In this document: positions 7,621 to 15,875 of the stretch, one piece after another
Layout: every line of letters starts with the position of its first letter
Numbering within the stretch: position 1 is the first letter of the stretch
From: Chloroflexota bacterium
Lineage (GTDB): Bacteria > Chloroflexota > Anaerolineae > Aggregatilineales > Phototrophicaceae
Length of the DNA stretch: 43,934 bases
NCBI GenBank assembly: GCA_013388735.1
Contig: JACAES010000046.1
Coordinates: forward strand, 1-43,934
Reading direction: 5' to 3'
The notes under the pieces: generated by a model
The model's database searches: none
What the model was told of the DNA's origin: nothing
What the model saw: only the letters and a program-made list of their open reading frames with translations
Position numbers and translations under genes: made by a program

Positions 7621-8514
7621 ATGTTCAGCGCCAATGGCAGCAGCAGGCAGTTCGTTACCGTAGATGGATACCGGCTGGCTTATGTCACCGCCGGCGACCC
7701 GTCCGCGCCGCCGGTCGTGATGGTGCATGGCTGGCTTTCGCACGCGCGCATCTGGCGGCAAACGCTGGACGCCCTGCGCGACAGCCACTACTGCGTGGCG
7801 CTTGACCTGCTGGGACACGGCTTCAGCGACAAACCGCCCGACGGGGACTACAGCATCCCGGCGCAGGCGGCGCGTGTGCTGCGGCTGGCCGACGCGCTTG
7901 GTCTGGACACATTCGCTTATATGGGACATTCGATGGGCGGCATGATCGGCCTGTACATCGCCTCGACCGCCGCGCCGGAACGGGTGACGCGATTGATAGA
8001 CGTATCGGGCGTGGCAAACGGGCGGCTGTCGCCTTACGTGCGCCGCCTGCTGACGCCGATCTACGCGACCGGGGCGATCTTCCCGGCCATCTGGTCGTTT
8101 TCCCGCGTGGCGATGCGCTGGCGCTGGTATGCTATTACCTACGACCGGGCGCTGTATGCCGACCCGCGTCGGGCGTTCGAGCCGGTCGAAAGCGAAGACC
8201 GGCAGATGGCGCTGATGCCGGGCAACGAAATCCCGGCTTACCGTGATTTGCAGGCTATTGCGGCGCTCGACCTGACCGAGGCGCTGGCGCGGGTGCAGGC
8301 CCCGACGCTGGTGCTGTTCGGTAAATCCGACGGCACGGTGCCGGTGGAAAACGGGCATCTGGCGCACCGGCGCATCCCGAACAGCCGCCTGGTGCTGCTG
8401 GACGACTGCGGCCACATCCCGATGACCGAGCAGCCCCTGGCCTATCTAGACGCCGTGCAGGCGTTTCTGGCCGAGCCTACCGCGCCGCGGGTGGTATCCG
8501 GCGGCGAGTCTTAG
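7621..8514 (+). CDS. Alpha/beta hydrolase
   Basis: A 297-residue alpha/beta-hydrolase-fold enzyme. The oxyanion-hole strand is VVMVHGWLSHARIW, the nucleophile elbow is GHSMGGMIG (Ser near 102), the acid is probably the Asp of LFGKSDGTVP and the catalytic His is in DDCGHIPMTEQP. A helical cap lies between about 140 and 205. There is no signal peptide, so it is cytosolic. The substrate is unknown: esterases, haloalkane dehalogenases and C-C hydrolases share this fold. The start is ATG 7621, with GGAGAAGGG just upstream. It is divergent from the MOSC gene. Confidence 0.9.
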   Translation: MFSANGSSRQFVTVDGYRLAYVTAGDPSAPPVVMVHGWLSHARIWRQTLDALRDSHYCVALDLLGHGFSDKPPDGDYSIPAQAARVLRLADALGLDTFAYMGHSMGGMIGLYIASTAAPERVTRLIDVSGVANGRLSPYVRRLLTPIYATGAIFPAIWSFSRVAMRWRWYAITYDRALYADPRRAFEPVESEDRQMALMPGNEIPAYRDLQAIAALDLTEALARVQAPTLVLFGKSDGTVPVENGHLAHRRIPNSRLVLLDDCGHIPMTEQPLAYLDAVQAFLAEPTAPRVVSGGES

Positions 8515-8532
8515 TGCCGGTGTAGACCGACT

Positions 8533-8553
8533 GCGGGCGAATGATGCGCCCGC
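8533..8553. terminator. Short GC-rich hairpin after the hydrolase gene
   Basis: GCGGGCG (8533-8539) pairs with CGCCCGC (8547-8553), loop AATGATG. No T-run follows, so termination is uncertain. Confidence 0.3.
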
Positions 8554-8590
8554 CCCCCGGAACATCCTACAAGGGCAGGCCGTCGCATTG

Positions 8591-8596
8591 TATAAT
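8591..8596 (+). promoter_or_regulatory. -10 element of the methyltransferase gene
   Basis: A perfect TATAAT 31 bases before the ATG at 8627; no convincing -35 is seen. It overlaps a possible TTG start at 8588, which argues that translation begins at 8627. Confidence 0.45.
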
Positions 8597-8626
8597 GCGG
8601 CCATCCAACAAGCGCGAGAAAACGCG

Positions 8627-9829
8627 ATGGCCGAAGATTACCGCGAGATCGTCAAACGACGGGTGCTGGACGAAGCTACCTTCGTCCAGATGACGCTGAA
8701 GGGTGTGCTGCGCGGCCAGGCCGAAAGCCCCTGGCGTATGATCGTCGTGCGCCCGGTGCAGATCAAAAACCGACGGCATTTGCAGTTTTCGCGTTTTACC
8801 GACAAACAGGATTTCACGCAGAACTACCCGCTGGCGGAGGCCGAAACGCCGCTGGACGAGGCGCTGGCGCTGCCGTTCGGCAGCCTTCTGGTGCGTTCGA
8901 TAGACGAAGACCTGCACGTGCAGATCACCAAAAAAGGCCGCGCCATTCTACACCGGCAGGCGCGAGACGGCGCAGCGCCTCCGCCGGAACTGGCGCACGA
9001 TGCGGCCAAGACGATACCCATGCCCGCCGACCGCCCCGATTCATTTTTGCAGGCGCTTGGGCTGCAAACCGCCGATGGCCGAGTTAAAGCTGACAGGCGG
9101 GGCAAGCTGGCGCAGATCAACGAATTTCTGAAGCTGATGGAACATACCGGTGCGCTGGAAACGCTTGCCCCTGGCCGCCCGCTGAACGTGCTGGACTGCG
9201 GCTGCGGCGCGTCGTACCTCAGTTTCGCCGTTTATCACTACTTAAACAATCTGCGCGGGATTCCGGCGCGGCTGGTGGGCGTGGACGTGAACGAAAAGCT
9301 GATCCAACAGAGCAGTCGGCTGAGCCAGGAAATGCGCCTGGACGACGCGGTTTTCTGCCGGTCGAGCATTGCGGCCTTCCAGCCGGAGATACCGCCGGAC
9401 ATCGTGATCGCACTGCACGCCTGCGATACGGCCACCGATGAGGCGCTGGCGCTGGGTATCACCGCGCAGGCGGGGCTGATTCTGGCCGCGCCCTGCTGCC
9501 ACCATCACCTGAATGCCCAGCTTGAGACACGCCCGCCCATGCAGCCGGTGATGCGTCATGGCATCCTTAAAAACCGGCTGGCCGACATCCTGACCGATTC
9601 GTTCCGCGCCCTCATCCTGCGCATCATGGGCTACAAAACCGACGTGGTGGAGTTCGTGGCCTCGGAACACACCGACCGTAACCTGATGATTCGCGCCGTC
9701 CGGCGGGCCGCCCCTGGCGCCCCGGCCTTCGTGCGCGAGTATGTTGATCTGAAAGCCTTCTGGCATGTGACGCCGCACCTCGAAACGCTGCTGGGGACGG
9801 CCTTCACCGATCTACTGGAAACCGTCTGA
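8627..9829 (+). CDS. SAM-dependent methyltransferase (Methyltransf_32-like)
   Basis: About 400 residues. The C-terminal half is a class I methyltransferase. Motif I is LNVLDCGCGASYLSFAVYHY, the acidic loop is VGVDVNEKLIQQS, and then come IVIALHACDTATDEALALG and the distinctive LAAPCCHHHLN. The last pattern (ALHACD, then PCCHxH) is typical of the Methyltransf_32 group, which includes METTL25-like proteins. The N-terminal about 150 residues lack a recognised motif; they contain LQFSRFTDKQDFTQNYPL and may bind the substrate. The target is unknown. ATG 8627 is chosen over an upstream TTG because the -10 element lies between them. Confidence 0.85.
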   Translation: MAEDYREIVKRRVLDEATFVQMTLKGVLRGQAESPWRMIVVRPVQIKNRRHLQFSRFTDKQDFTQNYPLAEAETPLDEALALPFGSLLVRSIDEDLHVQITKKGRAILHRQARDGAAPPPELAHDAAKTIPMPADRPDSFLQALGLQTADGRVKADRRGKLAQINEFLKLMEHTGALETLAPGRPLNVLDCGCGASYLSFAVYHYLNNLRGIPARLVGVDVNEKLIQQSSRLSQEMRLDDAVFCRSSIAAFQPEIPPDIVIALHACDTATDEALALGITAQAGLILAAPCCHHHLNAQLETRPPMQPVMRHGILKNRLADILTDSFRALILRIMGYKTDVVEFVASEHTDRNLMIRAVRRAAPGAPAFVREYVDLKAFWHVTPHLETLLGTAFTDLLETV

Positions 9830-9855
9830 GCGGTTCGGTCAGGGTTGCCGCACAC

Positions 9856-11169
9856 TTATGCCGACAGCGGCAGGCGGATGATGAACAGTGTGCCTTTGCC
9901 GGCTTCGCTTTCAACCGTGATTTCGCCGTCGTGCAGCTCGATGATTTCCTTCGAGATGGACAGCCCCAGGGCCGTGCCGCCGACTTCGCCGTGTTTAGCG
10001 AGTGAAAACGGGTGGAAGACCTGCTCCAGCACGTTCTGGGCGATGCCGACGCCGTTATCCTGCACCTGGATGATGGCCTGCTTTTTATCGCGCGCCAGGC
10101 GCACCTGCACGCTGCCGCTTTCACGGGTGTGGCTCATGGCATTGGAAACCAGGTTGGCGATCACCTGCGCGAGGCGTTTACGATCCACGAACACATGCAG
10201 CGGCTCGTCGGGCAGATCGCAGGACAGGGTGATGGCGCGCAGTTCGGCTTTGGCCTGGTAGCCGGCGATCACTTCCAGAATCAGGTCTTGCAGGGCGACT
10301 TCCTGGCGTTCCAGCAGCATCGTGCCGCGCTCGATCTCGGCGAAGTCGAACATTTCTTCGATCAGGGATTGGAGTTTGCCGACCACTTTTTCCATCACGT
10401 CCAGGTGTTCGGCCAGCTTCTCCGGCTGGCGGCGCAGCAGGTACAGGCGTGTTTTGAGGTTGGCGACCGGCGTGCGCAGTTCGTGCGAGGCGTTGGACAC
10501 AAACCGCAGCTTTTGCGCCTGGAGGTTTTTTTCCTGGCTGTTGTCCTGAATGATAGTGATAACTCCGCCGGCTTCGTCTTCCAGGTGTGTGTGGCTCACC
10601 CGCGCATCGAATTCACTGCCGTCCTTGCGGCGGATGGTGAAGACTCCCTGGCTGGTGCCGTTCTGGCCGATGAGCGACGACAGCGAACGGTACAGACCGG
10701 CCAGCCGGGTCTGGGTATCGGCATCGTTCAACGAATCGCCGTCGTAGCCGATCATCTGCGCGATGGTGCGGTTGGCGTAACGAATCAGATTAGCTTCCGT
10801 GTAAATGATGCCTTCCTGCATTCCATCCAGGATGGTTTTTAAACGCGCCACGTCCCGGCCCGGTTGGCCTACGTCCGCGCCGTTCAGCTTCGTCGGCTGG
10901 GCGGCGCGCGGCCTGCGTGTAAGCAGGAAGCCCAAAATCAGCAGCAGCAGCAAAAATCCCGCCGCAGCCAGCAGGGCATAAAAGGCATCGCTGCCCTGCC
11001 GCCGGACGGCCATTCCCAGCGGCTCGGCAGGCAGTTCGATCAGGTAATAGGCCTGCTCGAACAACCTCGCGCCGGCATAAAAAATCGCGCCCGCACAGCC
11101 GACAGCCGATGCCAGCAGCAGCGCGAACCATAACCGCCTGGTATTTTGTTGTATAGGTCTGGCGCTCAT
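9856..11169 (-). CDS. PhoR-like membrane sensor histidine kinase
   Basis: A 437-residue kinase. Two transmembrane helices (about 12-34 and 63-85) flank a short extracytoplasmic loop of about 28 residues. A PAS domain follows (about 105-220; ILDGMQEGIIYTEANLIRYANR). HisKA contains the phosphoacceptor in FVSNASHELRTPVANLKTRL. The ATPase domain has the N box (LANLVSNAMSHT region), G1 (VQDNGVGIAQ) and G2 (GGTALGLSISKEI). The small sensor loop plus PAS and its place divergent from the pst operon fit PhoR, which reads phosphate status through the Pst transporter. No regulator gene lies beside it, so its partner is unlinked or is the regulator at 1563. Function is inferred from context. Confidence 0.88.
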   Translation of the reverse strand: MSARPIQQNTRRLWFALLLASAVGCAGAIFYAGARLFEQAYYLIELPAEPLGMAVRRQGSDAFYALLAAAGFLLLLLILGFLLTRRPRAAQPTKLNGADVGQPGRDVARLKTILDGMQEGIIYTEANLIRYANRTIAQMIGYDGDSLNDADTQTRLAGLYRSLSSLIGQNGTSQGVFTIRRKDGSEFDARVSHTHLEDEAGGVITIIQDNSQEKNLQAQKLRFVSNASHELRTPVANLKTRLYLLRRQPEKLAEHLDVMEKVVGKLQSLIEEMFDFAEIERGTMLLERQEVALQDLILEVIAGYQAKAELRAITLSCDLPDEPLHVFVDRKRLAQVIANLVSNAMSHTRESGSVQVRLARDKKQAIIQVQDNGVGIAQNVLEQVFHPFSLAKHGEVGGTALGLSISKEIIELHDGEITVESEAGKGTLFIIRLPLSA

Positions 11170-11492
11170 TGGGATAAAGACTCGCTGCTATATCTCATAG
11201 ATAATATTTTGAAGGAGCTATTCAGGCAATATGAACGATTACAGGCCGCCCCATCTTCATTATATTTGACAATTATCCTCACTGCCTTCAAGCATCCCCA
11301 TAGGGTTTTAGTCCCAAAGGGGCTTCTTAACGTTTTTAATTTTTACTTAACAATTTAATAAAACTATTTTAATCTTAACGAAACGTCCTCATAACACGAC
11401 GAATCTCGTATGTTAAAACTCCGGGATTAACATCTTATCCGAAATGCCCCAGGCATTTCCAAGATCGCCAACTTATGAGGAGATAAACACGT
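11170..11492. other. Intergenic region between the divergent kinase and pst operon
   Basis: A 323-base A+T-rich gap without a convincing gene. It holds a minus-strand TATAAT (11264-11259) that may serve the kinase, TTAAC-type repeats (listed separately), and the pstS ribosome site GAGGAG about 8 bases before ATG 11493. A small plus-strand reading frame from 11146 overlaps these elements and has no recognisable protein character. Confidence 0.6.
11327..11432 (+). promoter_or_regulatory. Array of TTAAC-type half sites upstream of pstS (probable Pho box)
   Basis: TTAACG (11327), TTAATT (11336), TTAACA (11347), TTAATA (11355), TTAATC (11369), TTAACG (11375) and TTAACA (11427) lie 60-170 bases before the pstS start. 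Several spacings are near 11 or 20-22 bases, that is whole helical turns. PhoP boxes in Firmicutes are TTAACA-type direct repeats at about 11-base steps. Binding by a PhoP/PhoB-like regulator is inferred. Confidence 0.5.
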
Positions 11493-12845
11493 ATGAAGAA
11501 CCGCCTTTTGCTTCTGGTCGCCGTAGTGATGCTGCTCGTTCCGTTCGTGGGCGTTGCCGCTCAGGATCAGACCATCGTGGACATCGCCGCCGGTAACGCC
11601 GATTTTTCGACCCTGGTTGAACTGGTGACGGCGGCTGGCCTGGCGGAAACGCTGGCCGGTGAAGGCCCCTTCACGGTGTTCGCCCCCACCAATGATGCGT
11701 TCGCGGCTCTGCCCGCCAACATCGTTGCCTACCTGACCAGCGAAGCTGGCAAGGACACCCTGACCAGCATCCTGACCTACCATGTCGTGGCCGGCAAGGT
11801 GATGTCGGCTGATGTGGCGACCGGCGATGTGGCCTCGGTTGAAGGCGACGCCATCAGCATCGTGGTGGATGATATGGGCGTGCATGTTGAAAACGCTAAT
11901 GTTGTGACCGCCGACGTGGAAGCCAGCAATGGTGTTATCCATGTCATTGACGCGGTGATCCTGCCCGACGTCGAACTGCCCGCCGTTGACCCGCTGACGG
12001 TCGAAGGCGACATCATCACCGCCGGCAGCTCCACCGTTTTCCCGCTGACGGAAGCGATGGCCGCTCGTTTCAATGCCGAAGGTTACACCGGCACCATCAC
12101 GGTGGACAGCATCGGCACCGGCGCCGGGTTTGAACGCTTCTGCGTCAACGGCGAAACCGACATCTCCAACGCCAGCCGCGCCATCAAGCAGGCAGAAGTT
12201 GACTCCTGCGCTGCGCTGACCCCCGCCCGCAGCCCGCTTGAATTCCGCGTCGGCACCGACGGCCTGGCCGTTGTGGTGAGCGCCGAAAACGACTTCGTGC
12301 AGGACGTGACCGCCGAAGAACTGGCCGTCATCTTCAGCACCGCTCAGAACTGGTCGGACGTGCGCCCCGAGTGGCCGGCTGAACCGATCCTGCGCTTCAT
12401 CCCCGGCACCGACAGCGGCACCTTCGATTACTTCGTGGAAGCTGTTTTTGACGAAGACGAAGCTCCCATCCTGGCCGCCGCCAACACCCAGCTCAGCGAA
12501 GATGACAACGTGCTGGTGCAGGGCGTTGAGAGCAGCCCGTATGCCATCGGTTTCTTCGGTTATGCCTACTACATCAATGAAGGCGAAAAGCTGCGTACCG
12601 TTGCGATCAACGGCGTGGCGCCGAACGCCACGTCGGTCGAAGACGGCAGCTACCTGCTGGCGCGCCCGCTGTTCATCTACAGCGATGCCGGCATCATCGC
12701 CGCCAAACCGCAGGTTGGCAGCTTCATCAGCTTCTATCTGACCAATACCGTCGAAGAATGTGCCAACGTCGGTTACTTCCCGCCCAGCGCCTTCGCGCTG
12801 AACCTGGCTAAACTGAACATCCTGTCGGTCATGCCCGGTATGTAA
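11493..12845 (+). CDS. pstS: FAS1-PstS fusion: phosphate-binding protein with N-terminal fasciclin domain
   Basis: 450 residues. Residues 1-23 are a signal peptide ending VAAQ, with no lipobox. A full FAS1 domain spans about 25-158: H1 is FTVFAPTNDAFAAL, H2 is ILTYHVVAGKVMSADV, and it ends GVIHVIDAVILP. A PstS domain of the cyanobacterial SphX type spans about 165-440. Its phosphate-loop motifs are AGSSTVFPLTEAMA, SIGTGAGFERFC, TDISNASRAI and PGTDSGTFDYF, followed by SEDDNVLVQGVESSPYAIGF and GYAYYINEG. Phosphate binding is expected because these loops look intact. It heads the pst operon. The FAS1 half may tether the soluble binding protein to the envelope in place of a lipid anchor, which is inference. 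The start is fixed by GAGGAG upstream. Confidence 0.93.
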   Translation: MKNRLLLLVAVVMLLVPFVGVAAQDQTIVDIAAGNADFSTLVELVTAAGLAETLAGEGPFTVFAPTNDAFAALPANIVAYLTSEAGKDTLTSILTYHVVAGKVMSADVATGDVASVEGDAISIVVDDMGVHVENANVVTADVEASNGVIHVIDAVILPDVELPAVDPLTVEGDIITAGSSTVFPLTEAMAARFNAEGYTGTITVDSIGTGAGFERFCVNGETDISNASRAIKQAEVDSCAALTPARSPLEFRVGTDGLAVVVSAENDFVQDVTAEELAVIFSTAQNWSDVRPEWPAEPILRFIPGTDSGTFDYFVEAVFDEDEAPILAAANTQLSEDDNVLVQGVESSPYAIGFFGYAYYINEGEKLRTVAINGVAPNATSVEDGSYLLARPLFIYSDAGIIAAKPQVGSFISFYLTNTVEECANVGYFPPSAFALNLAKLNILSVMPGM

Positions 12846-12873
12846 TTCCGCTCTGGAAAGAGCTTGCAAGACA

Positions 12874-12897
12874 CGAGGGGAGAACACTCTCCCCTCG
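12874..12897 (+). terminator. Hairpin after pstS (partial terminator)
   Basis: CGAGGGGAGA (12874-12883) and TCTCCCCTCG (12888-12897), ten perfect pairs with an ACAC loop, followed by ATTTGTTTC. It lies between the binding protein and its permeases, as the hairpin at 3396-3428 does in the amino acid operon. Confidence 0.65.
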
Positions 12898-12924
12898 ATT
12901 TGTTTCAGGAAATGATGCGTAATC

Positions 12925-12956
12925 TTAACACAGGCTTAAACGGATCGTGGTATTAT
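12925..12956 (+). promoter_or_regulatory. Internal promoter with Pho-box-like repeat before pstC
   Basis: TTAACA (12925-12930), five bases, TTAAAC (12936-12941): a direct repeat with an exact 11-base step. TATTAT follows at 12951-12956 as a -10. The repeat covers the expected -35 position, as at activator-dependent Pho promoters. It would let pstCAB be expressed apart from pstS. Confidence 0.55.
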
Positions 12957-12990
12957 ACCTCACGAAAACGCATAACCGAAGGGTTGTTGC

Positions 12991-14475
12991 ATGGAACAGG
13001 CCATTGAAGGGACTTCTTATTCCAACGAAAGAAGTCGGCTGCTTACCGAGGCATTGGGTAAACGCGCCGAACGCACCGACATCGGGAAACGCGCTCGTCC
13101 TGGCGAGCGGATCATCCTAATCCTGCTGTTCGCTGCCGGGCTGCTTTCGATTTTTACGACTGCCTTTATTGTTATCTTCCTGGGCACCGAAGCGGTCGGT
13201 TTTTTCCAGTCGCGCGCCTGGATTTACGCCAAAATGACTGTGGTAGACCAGGCCGTTCCGCCGGTCAGCCTGCGCAGCGACGCCGAGGGCGCGGTTACGT
13301 CCACCGATACCAGCCTGCTGCTTGATCTGGGCGATCAACCGCGCGTGCCGCTTATCCCAGGGACGCTCATCCAGATCGGCGACGAAATCATGCGGGTGGT
13401 CGAACGCCGTGAGCGCTCGATCATCGTCGAACGCGGGTACGATGGCACGGAGGCGGTGGCGCACGAAGCCGGTTTGCCCATCCTGGCGCTGAAAGAAGAT
13501 ACGGTTAAAATAACCGAAGCGCTAGGGGAAGAAGACGTTCGAATTGCACTGCCGGAAGATGTGGCGGACTCGTTCGCAGTCGGCGACATGATCCACCTGG
13601 AAACGGAAACGATGCGTATCGCTGCCATTGAAGGCAGCAGCCTGGTCGTTGAGCGTGGCTTGGAAGACACACCGGTGCGGGCTTACCCTGCCAATACAGT
13701 CGTGCAGGTCGAGCGCCGCCCGACTCTGCTGACATACCTGACCGGCACGCGCTGGCAGCCGCAGACAGGCGACTTTGGCGTGCTGCCGCTGGTCGAATCC
13801 ACTTTTATGACCACTTTTATCGCCATCCTGACGGCGCTGCCGGTGGGTCTGGCGGCGGCCATCTACCTCAGTGAATATGCCACACAGCGTGTGCGCGCCA
13901 TTTTGAATCCCATCCTGGAAATTCTGGTGGGTGTGCCGACGGTCGTTTTTGGCTTTTTTGCCTTGCAGTTCGTGACCATCGGTGTGCTGCGCCCGCTGTT
14001 CGGCGTGGACATCTACAACACGCTGTCCGCCGGGCTGGTCGTCGGCATCATGATCGTGCCGACCATCGCTTCGATGAGCCTGGACGCCATGGGGTCGGTG
14101 CCGCGCGGCCTGCGTGAAGCCAGCTACGGCCTGGGCGCGACCAAACTGGAAACCATCGCTAAAGTGGTACTGCCGGCGTCACTGTCCGGCGTGGTGGCTG
14201 CCGTCATCCTGGGCATCTCGCGCGCGGTCGGCGAGACGATGATTGTGGCGATTGCGGCGGGTGCCGGTCCAAACTGGACATTCCCGCCCAATTTCACGGT
14301 CGGCGCCGAAACCATGACCGGCCACATCGCCCGCATCAGCGGCGGCGACCTGAGCTACCAGTCGGTAGACTACAGCAGTATCTTTTCAATCGGTCTGACC
14401 CTGTTCATCATCACCTTCCTTCTGACACAGGTCAGCACCTACATCACGCGGCGGTTCCGGGAGATGTATGAATAA
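12991..14475 (+). CDS. pstC: Phosphate ABC transporter permease PstC with large inserted domain
   Basis: 494 residues, against about 300-320 for typical PstC. Helix 1 is at about 40-72. An insert of about 165 residues (77-243) follows and should face outward. Its two halves share a GD-x-I...E-x-MR-V...VERG pattern: IQIGDEIMRVVERR with VERGYDGTEAVAHEAG, and FAVGDMIHLETETMRI with VERGLEDTPVRAYPAN. The normal PstC core resumes at TYLTGTRWQPQTGDFGVLPL, with AIYLSEYA, EILVGVPTVVFGFFAL, the EAA loop [20 protein letters not shown] and AVGETMIVAIAAG. The core should form the inner-membrane phosphate channel with PstA. AAGGG precedes ATG 12991, and the stop codon overlaps the pstA start by one base. 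Confidence 0.93.
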   Translation: MEQAIEGTSYSNERSRLLTEALGKRAERTDIGKRARPGERIILILLFAAGLLSIFTTAFIVIFLGTEAVGFFQSRAWIYAKMTVVDQAVPPVSLRSDAEGAVTSTDTSLLLDLGDQPRVPLIPGTLIQIGDEIMRVVERRERSIIVERGYDGTEAVAHEAGLPILALKEDTVKITEALGEEDVRIALPEDVADSFAVGDMIHLETETMRIAAIEGSSLVVERGLEDTPVRAYPANTVVQVERRPTLLTYLTGTRWQPQTGDFGVLPLVESTFMTTFIAILTALPVGLAAAIYLSEYATQRVRAILNPILEILVGVPTVVFGFFALQFVTIGVLRPLFGVDIYNTLSAGLVVGIMIVPTIASMSLDAMGSVPRGLREASYGLGATKLETIAKVVLPASLSGVVAAVILGISRAVGETMIVAIAAGAGPNWTFPPNFTVGAETMTGHIARISGGDLSYQSVDYSSIFSIGLTLFIITFLLTQVSTYITRRFREMYE

Positions 14476-15875
14476 TGACACGCATCGAAGAGGGCGTATT
14501 TCGCAGTATGTTAATTGGCCGCCAGGACAAAGGCCTAACCATGCGCCGCCTGTACGCGGCCTCCTTCGGTCTGGCGATCCTGGCACTGGTGCTGCTGGCG
14601 TTAACCATCACCAATGAGGCTTTTGGTTATGTGGCGCTGGTCTATAAAATCGAGCCGGAAACCATTAGCGACCGCCCGCTGGCCGAACTGAACGAAACCG
14701 AGCTGGTCGCGCTGCTGGTCGAAAAAGCGCCAGGTCAGCTTCCCAAGATGGTTTCCGACGCGCTCTCGCCGATGGATTTGCAGACCTTCGCCCGCGCGTC
14801 GCTCAAGGACTCGCTGGCCGGCAAACAAATCCCTGCCGAATACGCCGACAAAACACCGGCGGACATTCCCACCGACGAGCGTGCGTCCGTGATGGGGCAA
14901 ATCCTGGCCGATAACCTGACGCAGGAACAAATCCTGGAACTGATCGAAGCGGCTATCCTCCAGCCTACTGTGTCGGAAAGCTGGCCGTTATTTGAGGGAT
15001 TGTTCAACCGGCGGGCGATTGAGGAGCGGCTGGTCGAACTTTTCCCGGACGAAATTACGCGCCCGGAACTGCGCTTTAAATCGTGGCTGCGACTGGAGAT
15101 GCTGACCAAACCGATGGACAGCAATCCGCTGGTGTCCGGGGTGCGGACGGCGCTGCTTGGCACGGTTTATCTGCTCATCATCGTGGTGCTGACGGCGTTT
15201 CCGGTCGGCATCGCGGCGGCGATTTACCTGGAAGAATATGCCGACCCGAACAAGTGGTATAACCGCCTGATCGAAACCAACATCCGCAACCTGGCGGGCG
15301 TGCCGTCTATCATCTACGGTTTGCTCGGCTTGCAGCTTCTGGTGCGTTTTATGGGCGACCCCGCTACCGGCGGCCTGGGGCTGACCAGCGGCCAGGCTTT
15401 CGGCATCATTGACGGCACCGGGCGCAATATCATCACCGCCGGGTTAACGCTTTCGCTGCTGGTGCTGCCGGTGGTCATCATCAACGCGCAGGAATCCATC
15501 CGCGCCGTGCCGCCCTCGTACCGGGACGCCAGCTACGGCCTGGGCGCGACCAAGTGGCAAACCATCTGGCGAACGGTGCTGCCTTCGGCGCTGCCAGGTA
15601 TCCTGACCGGCATCATCCTGTCGCTGTCGCGGGCGGTGGGCGAAACCGCGCCGCTGGTGGTGGTCGGCGCTTCGACCTTCATCGTGCAGGATCCCGGCCT
15701 GTTCACGCGCTTTACGGCGCTGCCGATCCAGATTTACAACTGGACTTCCCGCCCGCAGGCCGGTTTCCGCGAACTGGCGGCGGCGGCCATCATCATCCTT
15801 CTCGTTTTGCTGGTTGCGATTAACACGATTGCGTTTGTTCTGCGAAATCAGGCGCGCAGGAGACTACAGGTATGA
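14475..15875 (+). CDS. pstA: Phosphate ABC transporter permease PstA with large inserted domain
   Basis: 466 residues, against about 280-300 for typical PstA. Helix 1 is at about 29-52. An extra segment of about 155 residues (55-210) follows, rich in acidic residues and predicted helices ([32 protein letters not shown]) and unlike the PstC insert. The permease core begins near [18 protein letters not shown] and continues with [32 protein letters not shown], the EAA loop [20 protein letters not shown] and [15 protein letters not shown]. It pairs with PstC in the inner membrane. It starts in a TAATG overlap with pstC and overlaps pstB by four bases (ATGA), so the operon is tightly coupled. Confidence 0.93.
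   Translation: MTRIEEGVFRSMLIGRQDKGLTMRRLYAASFGLAILALVLLALTITNEAFGYVALVYKIEPETISDRPLAELNETELVALLVEKAPGQLPKMVSDALSPMDLQTFARASLKDSLAGKQIPAEYADKTPADIPTDERASVMGQILADNLTQEQILELIEAAILQPTVSESWPLFEGLFNRRAIEERLVELFPDEITRPELRFKSWLRLEMLTKPMDSNPLVSGVRTALLGTVYLLIIVVLTAFPVGIAAAIYLEEYADPNKWYNRLIETNIRNLAGVPSIIYGLLGLQLLVRFMGDPATGGLGLTSGQAFGIIDGTGRNIITAGLTLSLLVLPVVIINAQESIRAVPPSYRDASYGLGATKWQTIWRTVLPSALPGILTGIILSLSRAVGETAPLVVVGASTFIVQDPGLFTRFTALPIQIYNWTSRPQAGFRELAAAAIIILLVLLVAINTIAFVLRNQARRRLQV

Noticed and set aside
8588-8626. TTG start 39 bases before the methyltransferase ATG
   Set aside because: It lies within the TATAAT at 8591-8596, so the message would start after it.
11427-12887. 486-codon minus-strand frame opposite pstS
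   Set aside because: Shadow of the FAS1-PstS gene, with no family motif and no ribosome site.
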